A stretch of DNA of 64,000 nucleotides from Timema cristinae (Eukaryota; Arthropoda; Insecta; Phasmatodea; Timematidae). The stretch's first letter is position 1. Each line of letters starts with the position of its first letter. Below are positions 33,051 to 43,434 of the stretch, piece by piece. The notes beneath the pieces are model-generated. The model was not told the origin of the DNA, made no database searches, and worked only from the letters and a program-made list of their open reading frames with translations. The translations under genes and the position numbers were made by a program. The DNA lies in assembly GCA_039000515.1 (NCBI GenBank), contig JBCFYV010000254.1, forward strand, positions 30,079 through 94,078. Reading direction: 5' to 3'.

Positions 33051-34095
33051 ATTTAATTAATAATTAGCTGAGTTAGGTCTGTTTTTGTTGATTGTTGGAC
33101 TCTAACTTTTAACTGTTTTCAGCCACTTCAACAAGGTATTTGTTTATATTTCTTTTTTGATTGCTTTTGGAGGTTTTCTTGATCTAGAATAAAGCTGTAG
33201 AATAACGGTAGGAGTGTTTTAAGGTAGGAATTGTTAATATCAGTTAGGTATTTAACGAGATATATTGATTTTTTTTAACTTTTGGACTTAGAAATTTTTC
33301 TTGTATTTTGATAGGGAATCCTGAATATTAGGTTTTCTGTTAGGAACTGAGGGATAAGTTATTTAAATTAAAGTTGCAGGTTGTTTGTGTGCATCTTTTG
33401 AAGTAGGATTTATTATATTTGATTAAATAGTTTGTAAGATAGGTTGTTTTTTGTCTGTTTCAGGACTTTTAACTTTTTCTCTCTGTTTGTTTCAGGTTTA
33501 TAGGGTTATTGTCTATATTAGTGGTTTTTAGAGGTTTTGTGCATTTAAAATAAAGTTGTATATTGATTAAAGGAGTGTTTTTAGGTAGGATTTGTTAAAA
33601 TCGGATAATATTAACTGAGATATCTTAGTTTATGTTTGTTGACATTTGGGACTTAGTAATTTTTCTTGTGTATATTGACAGGAATTTTTAAATATTAGCT
33701 TTTTCTGTTAGGAATTGAGGGATAAGTTATTTTAATTTAAGTTGCAGGCTGTTGTTGTGCATCTTTTTAAGTAGGATTTATTAAATTTGATTAAATAATT
33801 TTTGAGATAGTTTGTTTTTTGTCTGTTTCAGGACTTTTAACTTTTTTTTTCTCTCTGTTTCAGGTTTTTAGGGTAACTGATAAATGAGTGATATTAGGGG
33901 TTTTTGGTATTTGAATTAAAATTGTAGATAAGGTATAGGAGTGCTATTAAGTAGGATTTATAAATTGTGCAAGAATTAGTTGAGTTAACTCAGTTTTTGG
34001 TTTCTTTTTTCTGGTACTTAGAATTTTTTCTGGTCTCAGTAGATAGGGTCAGTGTAAGGGTTGATTTTATTGATTAAGTAGGGCCATTGGTATTA
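33020..34095 (+). repeat. ~186-base tandem repeats in the R1-like 5' UTR
   Basis: Segments with agtaggattt, ttaaatttgatta, gagata and the tgtctgtttcaggactt / cttttaactttt block recur at about 33022, 33208, 33392, 33580, 33767 and 33937, about 186 bases apart with a shorter last unit. Alternate units resemble each other most, giving a 368-base higher-order period. Tandem 5' UTR repeats of this kind are known as LINE promoters. Confidence 0.72.
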
Positions 34096-34184
34096 GGGTG
34101 TGTTGTAGTTCTGTAAGGGTTGTTATTGGATATTTTTTCTGCTGTTTTCTTTTTATTGCTTTTTTCAGTGCCTTTGAGCTAAGG

Positions 34185-35561
34185 ATGTTCTCCAAGGCTG
34201 CAAAGGGGTTGGAGACGCCGCCGTTCGGGACGCCGGTTGGGGGGGAGGCCTCACCGGTGGTCCGGTTGGATAGGATGGACTTTCCGCCGTTGACCTTCGT
34301 GTCTGGGACTCCGCCGCAGGGACTGAGTGTGGAAGGGCTCAGCTCTTGCAGGAAGAGGAGTGTCAGCGAAGATGAGGGGGAAATGGAGGTGAATTCGAGG
34401 AGGAAGACTGGTGGGATCTCGGCTGGTTCCAAGGGACAGCGGTGTGTCGCGGACCTGGAGAGGCTGATCAACTCCATTGTGAGGTCCAAGAGGGCGGTCA
34501 CCGTGGGACAGGCGGAGACCCTGCAGTCCAACCTGGCGGAGGTTGGAGGATGCCTGGAGTCCCTCGCCGAGGAGGTGGCCTTCTTGAAGGGTCGCCTCAG
34601 GGGAAGAGAGGAGATGAGGGAGGAGGTAATGGGGTTGTTGAGGAACTGTGCGGGGGGTTTGTTTGCTGATTCCAGAACTGTTGAGAGGAGTGAAGAGCCG
34701 ATGGAGGTCGCCGGTGGGAGTTATGCTGCGAAGGCTGCGGGAGGGCGAGGACCGACGCAGCCTAAGCCCCAGAGGACTCCCAAGCTGACGGGGAAGACAG
34801 GGAAGATCATTGAGAGACCCAAGGCCATCCTCCTCTTTCCGGAGGATAGGGAGTCCAAGCAGACGAGTCAGCAGACTAAGAAGAAGTTGCTGAGCTCGGT
34901 CAACCCCGGGGCCGCGGGCATCAAGGTCCGCAACGTGAGGAAGATTGGGAAAGGCGGGGTCTTGGTGGAGACCAAGGACGAGCGTTCCAGGGCTGTGCCA
35001 GAGGAGCAGATGAAAGGTAAGGGTTGGAGGGTCGAGAACCCTAAGGTGGGTAACCCGAAGGTATTGATCTATGATGTGCTTAGGGACCTGACGGAGGAGG
35101 AAGTGAGGGAAGCGATCCGGGCGCAGAACTTTGACGGCGAGATGACGAAGGAGGAGTTCGACAAGGGTTTCGGCAAGCACTTCAAGGTCGGCCGTAAGGA
35201 CACAGCAGACAACCACTGGGTCCTGGAGTGTGCGCCGGGGATCAGGAACAGGCTCAGGAGTGCCAACAGAGTCTACATCCAGTGGAGCTTCTGCAGGCTG
35301 AAGGATTACAACTCGGTCTCCCGGTGCTACAAGTGCCAGAGCTTCGGCCACATCGCCAAGCTCTGCAGGTCTCCGAGGGAGGTCTGCTCGCACTGCGCCG
35401 GCGAACATCCCAGAGCAGCCTGCCCCAGGAAGGATGCACCGCCGAAGTGTTCGAACTGCATGAGGTTTGGTAAACCTCATGCACATGCGCTAAGTGACCG
35501 TGACTGCCCTGCTTATGCGAGGGCAGTGCAGAATGGGATAAATCGAACCAATTATGCTTAA
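34185..35561 (+). CDS. R1-clade ORF1 (Gag-like, three zinc knuckles)
   Basis: I chose ATG 34185 (MFSKAAKGLETPPFG) because the open frame upstream lacks ATG and belongs to the repeat-rich UTR. 458 residues. The N-terminal half is charged and low complexity; a coiled-coil-like stretch (ETLQSNLAEVGGCLESLAEE) lies near residue 115. The C-terminal third has CYKCQSFGHIAKLC (CX2CX4HX4C), CSHCAGEHPRAAC (CX2CX3HX4C) and a third CSNC...H...C. It would bind the element RNA. The frame is intact. Its stop overlaps the ORF2 ATG (ATGCTTAA, 8 bases), suggesting coupled translation. Confidence 0.88.
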   Translation: MFSKAAKGLETPPFGTPVGGEASPVVRLDRMDFPPLTFVSGTPPQGLSVEGLSSCRKRSVSEDEGEMEVNSRRKTGGISAGSKGQRCVADLERLINSIVRSKRAVTVGQAETLQSNLAEVGGCLESLAEEVAFLKGRLRGREEMREEVMGLLRNCAGGLFADSRTVERSEEPMEVAGGSYAAKAAGGRGPTQPKPQRTPKLTGKTGKIIERPKAILLFPEDRESKQTSQQTKKKLLSSVNPGAAGIKVRNVRKIGKGGVLVETKDERSRAVPEEQMKGKGWRVENPKVGNPKVLIYDVLRDLTEEEVREAIRAQNFDGEMTKEEFDKGFGKHFKVGRKDTADNHWVLECAPGIRNRLRSANRVYIQWSFCRLKDYNSVSRCYKCQSFGHIAKLCRSPREVCSHCAGEHPRAACPRKDAPPKCSNCMRFGKPHAHALSDRDCPAYARAVQNGINRTNYA

Positions 35562-38550
35562 ATGTTCGCAGCTCAACGCTCAGCGGTCCATACTGGTCAC
35601 CGATGAGATGAAGAGGACCATCTTGGAGGAGGGGATAGATCTTCTGGCTCTGCAGGAGCCCTATTCCCGGAACGGTGTTGTTCCAAGCTGGGGAGGGGGT
35701 AGGATGGTCTACGCGAGGACGGTAAACCAGGTTTGGAGTGCGATCTATATCGCACGGGCTGAGTACGATGTACTGTTTTTAGCCCACCTTTCTAATGAGT
35801 ACTGTACCTGTGCCCAGGTAAGTGGCAGGGGTTGGGTGTGTGTTTTTGTGTCTTGTTATTTCAGGCACAGAGATCCCATCGAGCTGCACATCGGCCATCT
35901 CCGGCGTGTGCTGCAGACGCTTAGAGGGAGGAGAGTCATCGTCATGGTGGATGCCAACGCCAAGTCGGTGCTCTGGTACAGCGGAGCTACGGACAAGCGA
36001 GGTGCGGTGCTGGAGGCCTTCGTAGCGGAGGAGGACCTCATAGTTGTCAATGAGCCGGCGGAGTTGACGACCTACGACGGCGCAGTTGGTAGGGGCACCA
36101 ACATCGACGTGACCTTCGCGACGAGGAGGGTGGGGAGACTGATAAGGAATTGGAGTGTTTCAGAAGGCAGTAGCAGCGATCACAACCTCATCACCTTTGA
36201 GTTGGGGGACGCTCGGAGAAAAGATCCCGCACTGGTTGGCCCTAGGACAAGATACTGTGTGGCCCGCGCTGACTGGAGGAGGTATCAGCGAGAACTCAGG
36301 GCAGAGATGGAGGGGATCGAGGCCATCAACGACATCGATGGAAGGGCGAGGGCCCTGACGCAGGCCATGAGATAAGCCTGTGATCGCTCGATCCCGAGGG
36401 TAAAGAGGATGGAGAAGAGGGCCACCTGGTGGACTCCGGAGCTGCTGAGGAAGAAGGAGGTGGCTCGGGCCAAGAGGAGGAGGAGGCTGGACGGGAGTAC
36501 GCCAGAGCAAGGAATGATTACGTCTGGATGGTGAGGCGAGCCAAGGATGCAAGCTGGAGAGGGTTCGTCTCCAGCACAGGTAACCGGGACCCGTGGGGCT
36601 TGGTTTACAAGCTTACCATGGGTAAGGCACGACAGGCGCAGGTCGTGGCTGGGCTTAGGGTGGATGGTCTTGTTACAGACGACGCTGCAGAGACTGCGAG
36701 GGCGGTGCTGAGGGTCATCGTCCCCGATGATGACCCTGCCATGGACACCGGCTGGCATAGGGCCCTGAGAGCGGAGGCTACGGAGGACTACGACGGAGTG
36801 GATGTCCCTCTCTTTAATAGGGAGGAGCTACATGACGCGGTCCGAAGTTGCCGTAACAAGAAGGCCCCTGGTTTGAATCTCCTGACGGCGGAGATGGTGA
36901 AGAAGTCTTGGAGCTGTATTTCTGATTATCTGCTGGTTATTGCCAACCAGATGCTGCTGGAGGCCGTTTCCCCGACCCGTGGAAGGCAGGAGAGCTGAGG
37001 ATCCTTTTGAAGTCACTGGACCGGGACCCGACGGACCCCAAGTCTTATCGGCCGTTGACTTTGCTCAACGTGCTCGGTAAGGTGATGGAGAAGCTTCTCG
37101 CTCTGAGACTCTGGGACTACATACAGGTAAATGATGTGCTTGATGATCGACAGTATGGGTTTCGTCCCGGAAGAGGTACTGTGGACGCTCTGGAGAGGGT
37201 ACTTCGAGACATCTCTGAGAGTGACTGTCGATACGTTCTCTCCATCTATTTGGACATCTCGGGCGCCTTCGACAGCGCCTGGTGGCCGGCGATCTTGGAG
37301 AAGTTGAGAAGAACGAGATGTCCCAGGAATCTGTATGAGGTGGTAAGAGATTATTTTAGGAATCGGACGACTGGTCTGTATTTGGAGCAGACGGAGTCGG
37401 TGAAGGTCCTGACCCTCAGGGGTCGGTGCTGGGTCCGGCCTTGTGGTTGTTAATATTCGATGATTTTTTGAGATTGCAGTTTAGAGATGGTGTTAGCTGC
37501 TACGCCTATGCAGACGACGGCCTGCTACTCGTCAGAGGTGACACCAGGATTGAGTTGGAAGCGAAAGCTGAGCACGCGGTGAGGACGGTGTTCGAATGGG
37601 GAGTGAGGGCTCGGCTCACCTTCTCGAGGACGAAGACGAAGATGACCTTGCTCAAGGGGAGACATTCAGCGATGAGGCATCCTACGGCGCACATGGACGG
37701 CGCGCACATAGGATATGTTAGGGTAAACAGGTATCTGGGTGTCTTGTTAGATGAGGGTTTGCTTTTTAACGATCATTTCAGGATGGTCGCGGGAGTGGCG
37801 AAGGCGGCGTTTGGGAGATTCATCCGAGTCTCAAGGACCTCTTGGGGACTGGACTTTGCTACACTACGGAGGATGTACAAGGCCCTAGTGGAGTCGGTGC
37901 TGACCTACGGATGTGTGGTGTGGCAGCATCGTATGGAGGTCGGCAGCAGCGAGATCATCCTTCGACGTGCACAGAGGTTTGCTCTACTTGCGGTGACTAA
38001 GGGTTATAGTACTGTCTCTCACGATGCCTTGCCCATTGTTGCGGGAGTGCTTCCGATAGACCTGCTCGTTAGGGAGAGGGCTGGACTCTACTGGGCAAAG
38101 AAGAATGGCCTGGACCTGGAAGAAGAGAGGAGGAACGCGCGGCGAGACTCGCTTGCCACCTGGCAGGCGAGGTGGGACAGGTCCACAAAAGGCAGGGAGA
38201 CTTATCTTTTTTGGCCATCTGTGCAGGCTAGGATGAAGAGTGGCTGGGTCGGGACCAACCATTATGCTACGCAGATACTCACCGGCCATGGGAATTTCAA
38301 TGCGAAGCTTCACGGCTTCGCTCTGAAGGAGAACCCGGACTGCGAGGCCTGTGGTGCCTACGAGGATGCTGGGCACGTGCTGCTGTCCTGCGAGCGGTTC
38401 GAAGGGGAGAGAAGAATACTTAGGTTGGAGGTTGGGGAGCAGCTTAGGAGGACGAAGATGGTGGGAGACCCCAGGAGCTATGCGTGCTTCCTGAGGTTTG
38501 CTACAGCGGTAGGAAAGAAGAAAGAACGTCGAGGTAACGCAGTTATGTAA
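35554..38550 (+). pseudogene. R1-clade ORF2: endonuclease and reverse transcriptase (broken)
   Basis: Endonuclease begins with QLNAQRSI and LLALQEPY, then VDANAKSVLW and the terminal SSSDHNLITFEL. A TAA at 36373-36375 interrupts an otherwise continuing frame; frameshifts follow near 36500, 36965 and 37415. RT has DPKSYRPLTLLNVLGK, YGFRPGRGT, LDISGAFDSAWW and the catalytic YADDGLLL (about 37510). The C-terminus has HGNFNAKLHGF and CEACGAYEDAGHVLLSC, the terminal zinc motif of R1-type elements. No RNase H is present, as expected. 37426-38550 is open without interruption. Confidence 0.88.
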
Positions 38551-39130
38551 TAATGTCTTACTTTAGAGGTAACTAATTATGTTTTTTCTCCACAGGTTAG
38601 TCTTAAGTGCGATTGAGTGCGATTTGCGATGGAGGGGGCTTTTTACTGGGGGTTAGGTTTAGAGTGGGTCAGGGCCTGGGGCTTGACTTGCTCTTGTTTG
38701 AGGATTTCCTGTTAGGGCTTCTTTTTCAAAATTTAAATTGCAATTTTAGAATTGCTTGCACACTCTTTGCCTTTAAATTCATTGTAAGGAGGCAGTCCTT
38801 CAGAAGGGCCGGGGTGGGTACCTCCACGAGGTCCCCGCTGGGCAACGTAAGGTAAAGACTTAGAGTCGATCCCTACGGCTGAATCCCACCTCTCCCAAGT
38901 GGCAAACACCAGCTGCAGGGGGTCCTCCTACTCTCGGATACGGGTGAATGCGTATACGAGGGTTTTCCCGTGCTCGTTGAAGCGTCACTTGCCCCTTGAA
39001 GCCGTGGTTGCGCTGCGAAAAGTCTTTGACTTGTGTGCGGCGTAGCGGAAAGAGGTCCCAATTGGGCGATAGAGGGAGTCCTTTCTGCCTGCTGTACCGC
39101 TGTCAGACCGTCGGCGCTCCACCAGGACTC

Positions 39131-41222
39131 GTCTAAACAATTAATTTAGGTTTTACTTTGAGTTGCACCGTGCCATTTATATTTAAATAACTTATAGCCG
39201 GTTTATTCATAAACGGGTGAGAAAGTGTCAATTTATAGCAGCCAGCTATTATAAATACAAACACTAAGAAAGTTAGGATTTTAGCCACACATAATAGTTA
39301 TTGCGTTTTTTCATCAAACCAGAGACTCCTGATCGAGAAAAATAAGTATCGTTCATGAATATATATTTAAAGTGCCGGCAAGAAATTAAACAAGAAGTGC
39401 GTATTTTAGGCACGCATAACCCTAAATGTTTTCACGTGAAGGGAACGTGGCACACATTAAAAAACCTATGGCTTAGGGTCGTCAATTATTATTATGATTA
39501 TCATTATAAAGCCTACAGAATCACTCCCCGCTTGGCTGTGGTCTGACAACACACACCGGTATAACGGGGCGGTTCCTTATAGTAGGAATAGGGCGGGGTG
39601 TCTTGTGGAGGGCCCAATAGCTTGCTTGTGGTTCTGGGGCGTTATTAGGAGCAAATGCCCGTAATCTAATACTAAAGGAGGTGTCAGATAATATCTGTAG
39701 GCGTGTCAGCGGTGGTGATGACGAGACGAGTCGGGTTGTCCGGTTGACCGTCAGGGGCTGGTCCGTTGCAGTGGTGGGGGAAGGACCGAAAAGAAATAGG
39801 CTCTCTGGATTGGCTCTTGACGTATGGAGTAAATCTTCTGTTGTATATCCATGTTCTGTTATAAATAATCAATACTTTATTTACTGTAGTGTTGCTACAA
39901 CAACGTAAATACCTGTTATTTTAGTTTCTCAAAACTTATGGTTTCTACAGACCTACCTACCACTTACTCGCACAAAGATAAGAAGTTAGAGAAAGTCCCG
40001 GCATCATTTATTTATACAAGTAATTGTAGATATATAATATTATAGTTTTTTAACCTACTTATTCATTAACTATCGAGAAAGGTTCTTTTTTTGATGGTGG
40101 AAAAGCAGATAGCTATTATAAATACAAACACTAAGAAAGTTTGGATTTATCCACGCATAATGTTTTCACACTCTGAAAATAAGTATTGTTCTTGTGGGCA
40201 AGAAATTAGCCCACATATTAGCTAATATTTGTCAAAGAGGTAATCGAGCAGGGACGCCCTCTCGTTGTCGGTGCAAACATGGTTTATACACTATACCGTC
40301 CTATAGCCTCTTAGACCAACATTTGACCCAAGCATGAAATATGGATAGATTAATCAATTGTTAGCTTTTTTTTAGAACAGTAGCAAATTTAACCCTAGCA
40401 AATACACAGACAATTTAAAATTTAAAATCAATCACTTTAAGCTATGTAACAGAAGATAATTGAAATACCTGTGGTGTATAATGTCGAATTTTCCATCGCC
40501 TTGATTAATCAGTCGTTCTGCAACGTACGGTTTCCAATTGAAGAAGAAGGCAGAGGGCTGGTCGAAACGCATCCCTATATATATATATATATATGAACCA
40601 AAACCTCCCTTTCACTGGAGAGCCATCGACCTCCTTTCTAATTTACATCGAAAATAGAAGCGGAAAAATACGTATTGTCTCGCCAATCCTTGAACAATAT
40701 TAGTTTTCAATCACCCCAGCCCCGTTAGCGTAATTATTCTTGAACGGGTAGTAAGACGCGGTGCTAGATATTATATTATAAACTAAACGTAGTTAACTTG
40801 CGTCAATATATAACGATTGATTTTAACAGGAAAAATCTAATATTTCGGGTAAATCACGTATAATTTATTAGATCCTAGCTGGTAGTAAGACGCTGTGCTA
40901 GATCACATGTTTCAGTATATCTGAAGGTCTTCTTCAGCTACCGAGCCATTTAGAGAACATAATAATAACAATAATAATAAAATGTGTCCAAAACAGTTTT
41001 AACATTATATAGTTAGATTTAAAACCATGTCAATATTTATTAAATGCTATCATTACGCCTATCTACTATTTAGGTTTTTTACTACAAATTAAAAATACAA
41101 AGAAATCAAATAGTTTATCTATTGTGAACTATGAAACTTTTATTTTTATTAAATATGGTTTGAACATAATGTTTACTTAATAGTATGATATGCGCTATTT
41201 ATCAACATACTACAGCCAAGTT
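39131..41222. other. Spacer with a direct repeat and two SINE tails
   Basis: No gene seen. About 39245-39390 recurs at 40107-40210 (gctattataaatacaaacac, agaaagtt, aataagtat, ggcaagaaatta). SINE tails without heads lie at 40721-40771 (gaacgggtagtaagacgcgg) and 40873-40905. An (AT)n run is at 40576-40594. Confidence 0.55.
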
Positions 41223-41555
41223 GGTGACCTGTCTGTCTAGGGGTAAGGTGTCAGACTTTTGTGCTGTGGGTCCGGGGTTCAATCCTCGGTCCCGGAACAG
41301 ATTTATCTTATTGCCAAACCCTTCTTTCACCTCTTACAAGACGTGAACTAATCACAACTTGTGAATGTGCGCAATTCACAAGATGTGTACTAATCACAAC
41401 TTGTGAATGTGCGCAATTCCATGCCTCCACCGTGGTTCGGATCCCGCGTTAAACTGTAGGTCCTCCATTTCATCGCACAATCACCCTACCATTACACATT
41501 AGCGTAAGTTCATATAACCCAAGCGGGTAATAAGACGTGGAGCTAATAATAATAC
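41223..41555 (+). mobile_element. tRNA-derived SINE, type B head, with internal duplication
   Basis: Head ggtgacctgtctgtctaggg, B-box ggggttcaatcctcgg, tail aagcgggtaataagacg. A ~50-base piece containing actaatcacaacttgtgaa is present twice (41344-41370 and 41389-41420). Confidence 0.8.
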
Positions 41556-42634
41556 AACTAAGTTGCGTAGTATTTAGTTTAGTTAAGTTAGTTTATTAAT
41601 GACTATATGGAAAGTATTTGACTAAAGAAAATAATTATTTTGAAACATTATGGGTTTATTTGGCAGAGCAAAAAATAAATGTTACTCCAAAATATATAAA
41701 AATTCATTGAGATGTATGTCATAAAAATATGGGGACTACAAATTGATCTACTAGTTATATCAATATCATCATCAACTGTTTCTAACCTGTAACCAGGTCC
41801 GTTTGTTAAAATGCCTCTATCTTCCTCTATCCTTCCATCATTCTTATTCTTTCACTTGCACACTCTGTTATCTGCTCCTACATTCTATTGTACCCCCACC
41901 CTTCACTCCTAATCCTGTTTCAGTTATTTGATTGTATTATAAGTCCCATGTCTATTCGACACTCAAATATGTGATTAGAAAGAGAGCTAAATAGATAGAA
42001 ATAAAACTATTTAGTTATATCCTAGGTCATGTTCGACCTACAGACGCACATTTAATTATATATGATCATATATCTATGTGTGGCTCGGTAGAGTGAACAT
42101 AGACCTACATACAAACAAATAATTAGTTTTATTTCTACATAAATATTTCAATATCTATAAATTTATATATTTTATATGTTTCTAAGTGTATACAGGTAAA
42201 TATTCTTTAAAATTAGTACCGCTGCAACTATTCCTCTATACCTATACTTCAGGGGTGTAAGTAACGTACAAACCTTCTGCCGCGTATCTGGACTTGCCGT
42301 TTAAGGGGGTGATGTTGGAATCAATTCCCTGCAGGGTATACAGTTGGTGGAACACAGGGTGGTTGTAACTTACTCTGCTAGTTATGGCCGGGAGTTTGAA
42401 CCCCCGCTGAGGGTGGTTGTGACTTACTCGGCTAGCTATGGACGTGGGGGGGGGGGGTTGAATCTCTCTTCCACTTTACTCCTCCCTGTTTAAATCTCCG
42501 TCGGGGTGAACTAGGGTGCTTTTCTACACTCCCTCCGCGCAAATGCCTGACACAAGATATTTGTTGCCGGACCCGATTTAGATTCCTGCGTAAGCATGAA
42601 TAATAACTTTGACTATTTGAAAACACCTTGCACG
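41556..42634. other. Spacer, no gene seen
   Basis: AT-rich. A ~32-base direct repeat with gggtggttgt and acttactc...gctag.tatgg lies at 42358-42390 and 42411-42442. A G-run is at 42446-42456. Confidence 0.5.
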
Positions 42635-43267
42635 AAATAATTTGATGGTCTCTGGTTCGAATCCACTCTAGACACGCAGATTATATCAGCACACGACTTA
42701 CAAACTAACTTAGCTATAGAACAGATTCTCCTGAACGTTAATTCACCACCAGTGAAAAGCAACACCCCCCCCCCCCCCCCAGTATATAGAGTTGAGCCCA
42801 GTACCCACAACTATTTTTGAGGTGGGCGTTAGTGGTTCGAATCTCATATGGTGTACTGAGGATGATTTTCCACTCTCCCTCCAAGTACCAACAAGTTTTC
42901 ATTTATTTAAGTGGATGTGTGTGTGAGAGAGCTGTCATAGACTTGAGCGGTGGAGCCTAAACATGTCCACTTTCACGGGATGTAAGAGTGAAACTGCTGG
43001 TTAACGGGACTCTGTCGAGCTCTCTTGCTGAGACTGTGTGCCTATTTTGAGCAACGCAAAGACTCCTCAAGGTGAGCGGAGGTTATTGCCTGGTTCGTCA
43101 CCCCCAGAAGGTAATGACCGGTTGGGAGGGGGGAGGGGGAGGGAATATTCCTGAGTCAGCCGACCTGGGGGTGGGGTAATACCTGTGTGTCACTGATGGG
43201 AAGTGAAAGGGGTGGGGGGGGGGGGGATGGAGAGCGTGGGCTCACAGTGTGCAACCGCCAGCTGTTA
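42635..43267 (+). repeat. Second copy of the right subterminal repeat, left part
   Basis: Matches 20510-21060 (gacacgcagattatatcag, gttgagcccagtacccac, gactcctcaaggtga). It is interrupted at the TTA target site by the Harbinger element; the remainder continues at 46993. Confidence 0.78.
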
Positions 43268-43310
43268 TGGGGCGTTTACACGGTATGATTTTTCGTGCTA
43301 GATGTCTAGC
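43268..43310 (+). repeat. Harbinger left terminal inverted repeat
   Basis: Pairs with 46949-46992; both ends read inward as (t/a)ggggcgtttacacggta and on through gtgctagatgtct. Confidence 0.93.
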
Positions 43311-43434
43311 ATGCTTCTAACCTGCGCGCATGCTAGTTATCACGCAGGCTGACTCGCATACCAGAAGTGTTTACACGGGATGATAAAATAGCAAGGGACT
43401 TTGTTTAGTTAGTGTGGTTGGTCATTAGTGATTA

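Larger units (their letters stand above)
33015..39130 (+). mobile_element. R1-clade non-LTR retrotransposon
   Basis: Contains a repeat-rich 5' UTR, ORF1 with three zinc knuckles, an overlapping ORF2 with endonuclease and RT but no RNase H, a C-terminal H-x-C zinc motif and a GC-rich 3' region to about 39130. This layout fits the R1 clade, many members of which insert at fixed sites. Its base composition (GC-rich, many gg/ag codons) differs from the I/Nimb-like elements. The exact 3' end is uncertain. No 28S rDNA or telomere-repeat target is visible in the flanks. Confidence 0.8.

Noticed and set aside
34251..35486. 411-codon minus-strand ORF
   Set aside because: It is the antisense of the R1-like ORF1, kept open by GC-rich codon use; no domain is recognisable.
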